The position numbers and the translations under genes were made by a program. Below the pieces are notes generated by a model. The model was not told where the DNA came from. It was given only the letters and a program-made list of their open reading frames with translations, and made no database searches. Shown one piece after another: positions 13,074-14,958 of a DNA stretch of 14,958 bases (its first letter is position 1; each line of letters starts with the position of its first letter). Source of the DNA: CAYNTC01 sp964432925 (GTDB lineage: Bacteria; Planctomycetota; Phycisphaerae; Sedimentisphaerales; Anaerobacaceae). The stretch spans positions 1 to 14,958 of the forward strand of contig CAYSPM010000061.1 of NCBI GenBank assembly GCA_964432925.1, in the 5' to 3' direction.

Positions 13074-14783
13074 TCAGTACGTGAAGACTTGCACCCTTTG
13101 CTTGAATTGTTCAAAATTTAGTTCACCTTTTGCATAGGCATCGATATCAGCTTTTTTTACCCGCAATGTCAGCACAGTCGTGCGCTGCCAAGAGTCTCCG
13201 CCAGGATGTCCAAATTGCATGATGCCACCATATCCCCCACCTCCACCACCGTAGCCACCAATACCACCACCCATGCCGCCCGTACCACCTCTGGAGCTGC
13301 CCATCATACTACCCATACCCCTGCCATAGCCAACCATGGCCCCATAGCCACCACCGCTCTGACCACGGGCTTCGCCAACTGCGGGGCCAAGAGGAACTGG
13401 TCGGGACAAATCAGGTAGAAAGACACCACCAGTCGAACCGACAACATTTAGAATTACCCACTCATCGCGATTTAGATAGCGAATGTTGGATGCATGCTTT
13501 AATGTTGCTATTAGAGTTTCACTTAGGGCTTCAATAGTCATCAAATCGCCTTGGTGACGCGGTCGAGACAAATTATCGCCTGCAATATCTTGTGGCGAGA
13601 ACACCTCTCGCCTCGCCCGCTGCCACACCGGATCCACGTTTTCTTCAGATTCCTTGATTGACTGCTGCTGAAATTGGGAACCACTGGCAATCGGAAAATC
13701 CACTTCGAGGAAAAAAAGTGCTCCGTAACCCTGCAGATAAACTGCATCTGCGTTTCGACGATTGGAACTGAAGAAATTGCCATAGTCAACAAATACTCCC
13801 TCAATCAGGCTGGACTTGGGAATTTCCTTCTCCAATATGTGCAACATAACGCGCATATCCTCCATTGTGGCCTCGAATTCTTCCGGCTTGACTTCTGTGG
13901 TTGGGATTACAGTGACTTTCGCTCGCTCACGGCCGATAACAGCAGTTGCATGTCCCGAACGAACACTGCGTCTAGCAGTTCGTGACCGTGCCTGGTCCGA
14001 AAGTTCGGGCATGCCATCTTTAATGTTCGTGGTAACGTTGAAATATGATTCGCTGGGCGGGTCGAATGCGATACCTTCTTTTTCCAGCGTGATTTCACCG
14101 CTCCAGCCGTAGGGAACCTTTACGCTATACCTTCCTTGTGAATCGGTGATATCAGAACCGCCGCCCTTATTTGCCCGCATCTGGACGCCTTGAATCGGTG
14201 TTCCACGAATGGCTATCCTTCCCGAAATAGTAAGCGTCTGCTTTTCAGCAACGTAGTCCTCGCGAGTCATATCTGCGACGACAGAGTTGTAAGTTCTACT
14301 GGCAGGTCTGAAGATATGACCCTCTTTTTCCGGCTTGACTGTGCCGGACCAGCCATACTCGACGGTAGCAGTGTATTTGCCACCCCTATCAGTAACAGGT
14401 GTTCCAGGCAGACCCAGCATAAGTGCACCGTAGGTGCCCGTTGTACCCGCGATCGTAATGGTAAGCAACCTGCCAGCGAAGTTCTGATTAGCCTGATCGG
14501 CTCTAACGTTAGAAAACATTCGTGAAGGAGGTTCAAATTTGTAACCTTCCTTTTGGGGCGTAACAGTACCACTCCAGCCATAATCGACTTTAGCCGAGTA
14601 AATACCTGCCTCATTGCTAATCGGCTCTCCAGGCAGACCTTGCATCACCACTCCATCCACGCCAACTGAGCCAGAGATGGTCAGCGTCTCTTTCCCAGTA
14701 AAATCCTCTTGAGAAAAAGTAGTAGCTGCTATCATAAAATTTACCAAGGTGACAAAAATGATAATTACGGTGCGCGATTTCAT
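13074..14783 (-). CDS. Exported protein with three YGWSG repeats, a conserved unknown domain and a glycine-rich tract
   Basis: This 569-residue protein starts with a signal peptide (hydrophobic 6-22, cleavage probably near S24-Q25). Three beta-sandwich-like repeats of about 75-82 residues follow. Each starts with LTISG or LTITIAG, carries YGWSG (68-72, 143-147, 225-229), then a KEG turn and a PxSxxY/F segment; they resemble carboxypeptidase-regulatory-like modules. Residues 295-460 are a separate domain with MRVMLHILEKEIP, DAVYLQGYGALFFLEVDFPI and a DPVWQRARRE segment, a pattern I associate with planctomycete secreted proteins of unknown role. A Gly/Tyr/Met-rich stretch (475-526) is followed by a short charged tail ending in Tyr. 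AAAGGA lies eight bases before the ATG. There is no membrane anchor, so it is likely periplasmic or released. Confidence 0.8.
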   Translation of the reverse strand: MKSRTVIIIFVTLVNFMIAATTFSQEDFTGKETLTISGSVGVDGVVMQGLPGEPISNEAGIYSAKVDYGWSGTVTPQKEGYKFEPPSRMFSNVRADQANQNFAGRLLTITIAGTTGTYGALMLGLPGTPVTDRGGKYTATVEYGWSGTVKPEKEGHIFRPASRTYNSVVADMTREDYVAEKQTLTISGRIAIRGTPIQGVQMRANKGGGSDITDSQGRYSVKVPYGWSGEITLEKEGIAFDPPSESYFNVTTNIKDGMPELSDQARSRTARRSVRSGHATAVIGRERAKVTVIPTTEVKPEEFEATMEDMRVMLHILEKEIPKSSLIEGVFVDYGNFFSSNRRNADAVYLQGYGALFFLEVDFPIASGSQFQQQSIKESEENVDPVWQRARREVFSPQDIAGDNLSRPRHQGDLMTIEALSETLIATLKHASNIRYLNRDEWVILNVVGSTGGVFLPDLSRPVPLGPAVGEARGQSGGGYGAMVGYGRGMGSMMGSSRGGTGGMGGGIGGYGGGGGGYGGIMQFGHPGGDSWQRTTVLTLRVKKADIDAYAKGELNFEQFKQRVQVFTY

Positions 14784-14859
14784 CTTTTGTTCCTTTCATT
14801 TGTCGTACACGATTAACACCTTCAAAAAACGGTTCCCATTGAAACAGAAATCAGATCAG

Positions 14860-14958
14860 TTAATTCTGCACTGAGGGCAAGAGCTCGCTAGTCTGTTCAG
14901 CCAGCAATCCCAAGCCGCTTCCAAGTTGGGCTCTATCTTCTAAGCGACGCAACTCGAT
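14860..14958 (-). CDS. C-terminal end of a minus-strand gene (partial)
   Basis: The minus-strand frame entering from the right edge is open for 32 codons to a TAA at 14862-14860, while the other two minus frames are closed within eight codons. The peptide reads IELRRLEDRAQLGSGLGLLA followed by EQTSELLPSVQN. It is helical and charged, without a recognisable motif. It would be the gene before the exported YGWSG protein, 76 bases away. The piece is too short to name. Confidence 0.4.
   Translation of the reverse strand: MELRRLEDRAQLGSGLGLLAEQTSELLPSVQN

Noticed and set aside
13206..13418. Thr/Ala/His-rich plus-strand frame
   Set aside because: It is the antisense of the glycine-rich tract of the exported protein; its composition is explained by that repeat.

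Overview
The window looks like a chromosomal segment of a Gram-negative-type bacterium. Lipobox lipoproteins, an LpxJ-type acyltransferase and exported proteins imply an outer membrane, and several features suggest Planctomycetota (Phycisphaerae-like). These are a PurS-type domain at the front of PurL, a LemA/M48 pair, YGWSG-repeat secreted proteins, DUF3568 lipoproteins and intergenic palindromic repeats of the kind seen in such genomes. The phylum is an inference from protein character, not from a marker gene. No tRNA, rRNA or CRISPR array was seen.

Positions 1-6133 hold mostly housekeeping genes. On the minus strand tyrA (prephenate dehydrogenase family, TTG start) overlaps the start of purL, which runs off the left edge. 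Divergent to it is accA, with a terminator-like hairpin in its leader. Next come a coiled-coil lipoprotein, whose predicted mRNA begins with a stem-loop, and a DUF374 acyltransferase. On the minus strand, a fused Sua5/YrdC plus low-molecular-weight phosphatase gene is translationally coupled (ATGA) to rpiB. This is a compacted version of the Bacillus ywlC-ywlE-ywlF order, and the phosphatase loop carries the threonine that marks arginine phosphatases.

Positions 6582-8907 are an accessory patch. A small PilZ protein ends in a strong terminator. An iron-sulfur flavoprotein gene and a two-helix membrane protein gene are separated by a 134-bp MITE-like element with 13-bp perfect terminal inverted repeats and 10-bp flanking direct repeats. 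Next is a 333-bp set of nested inverted repeats, abutting the remnant of an IS1-type transposase gene.

Positions 9046-11799 hold a coherent plus-strand cassette: promoter, zinc-ribbon (zf-TFIIB) protein, two back-to-back 9-bp dyads, an unlisted 26-residue membrane peptide, LemA, and an M48 (HtpX-like) membrane protease with its own C-terminal zinc ribbon. The arrangement suggests a membrane proteostasis module and is the best candidate for an under-described system here.

Positions 11855-14958 carry minus-strand envelope genes: a DUF3568 lipoprotein, a three-helix membrane protein with a near-consensus promoter overlapped by an inverted repeat, a 569-residue exported protein with three YGWSG repeats and a glycine-rich tract, and the tail of a further gene at the right edge.
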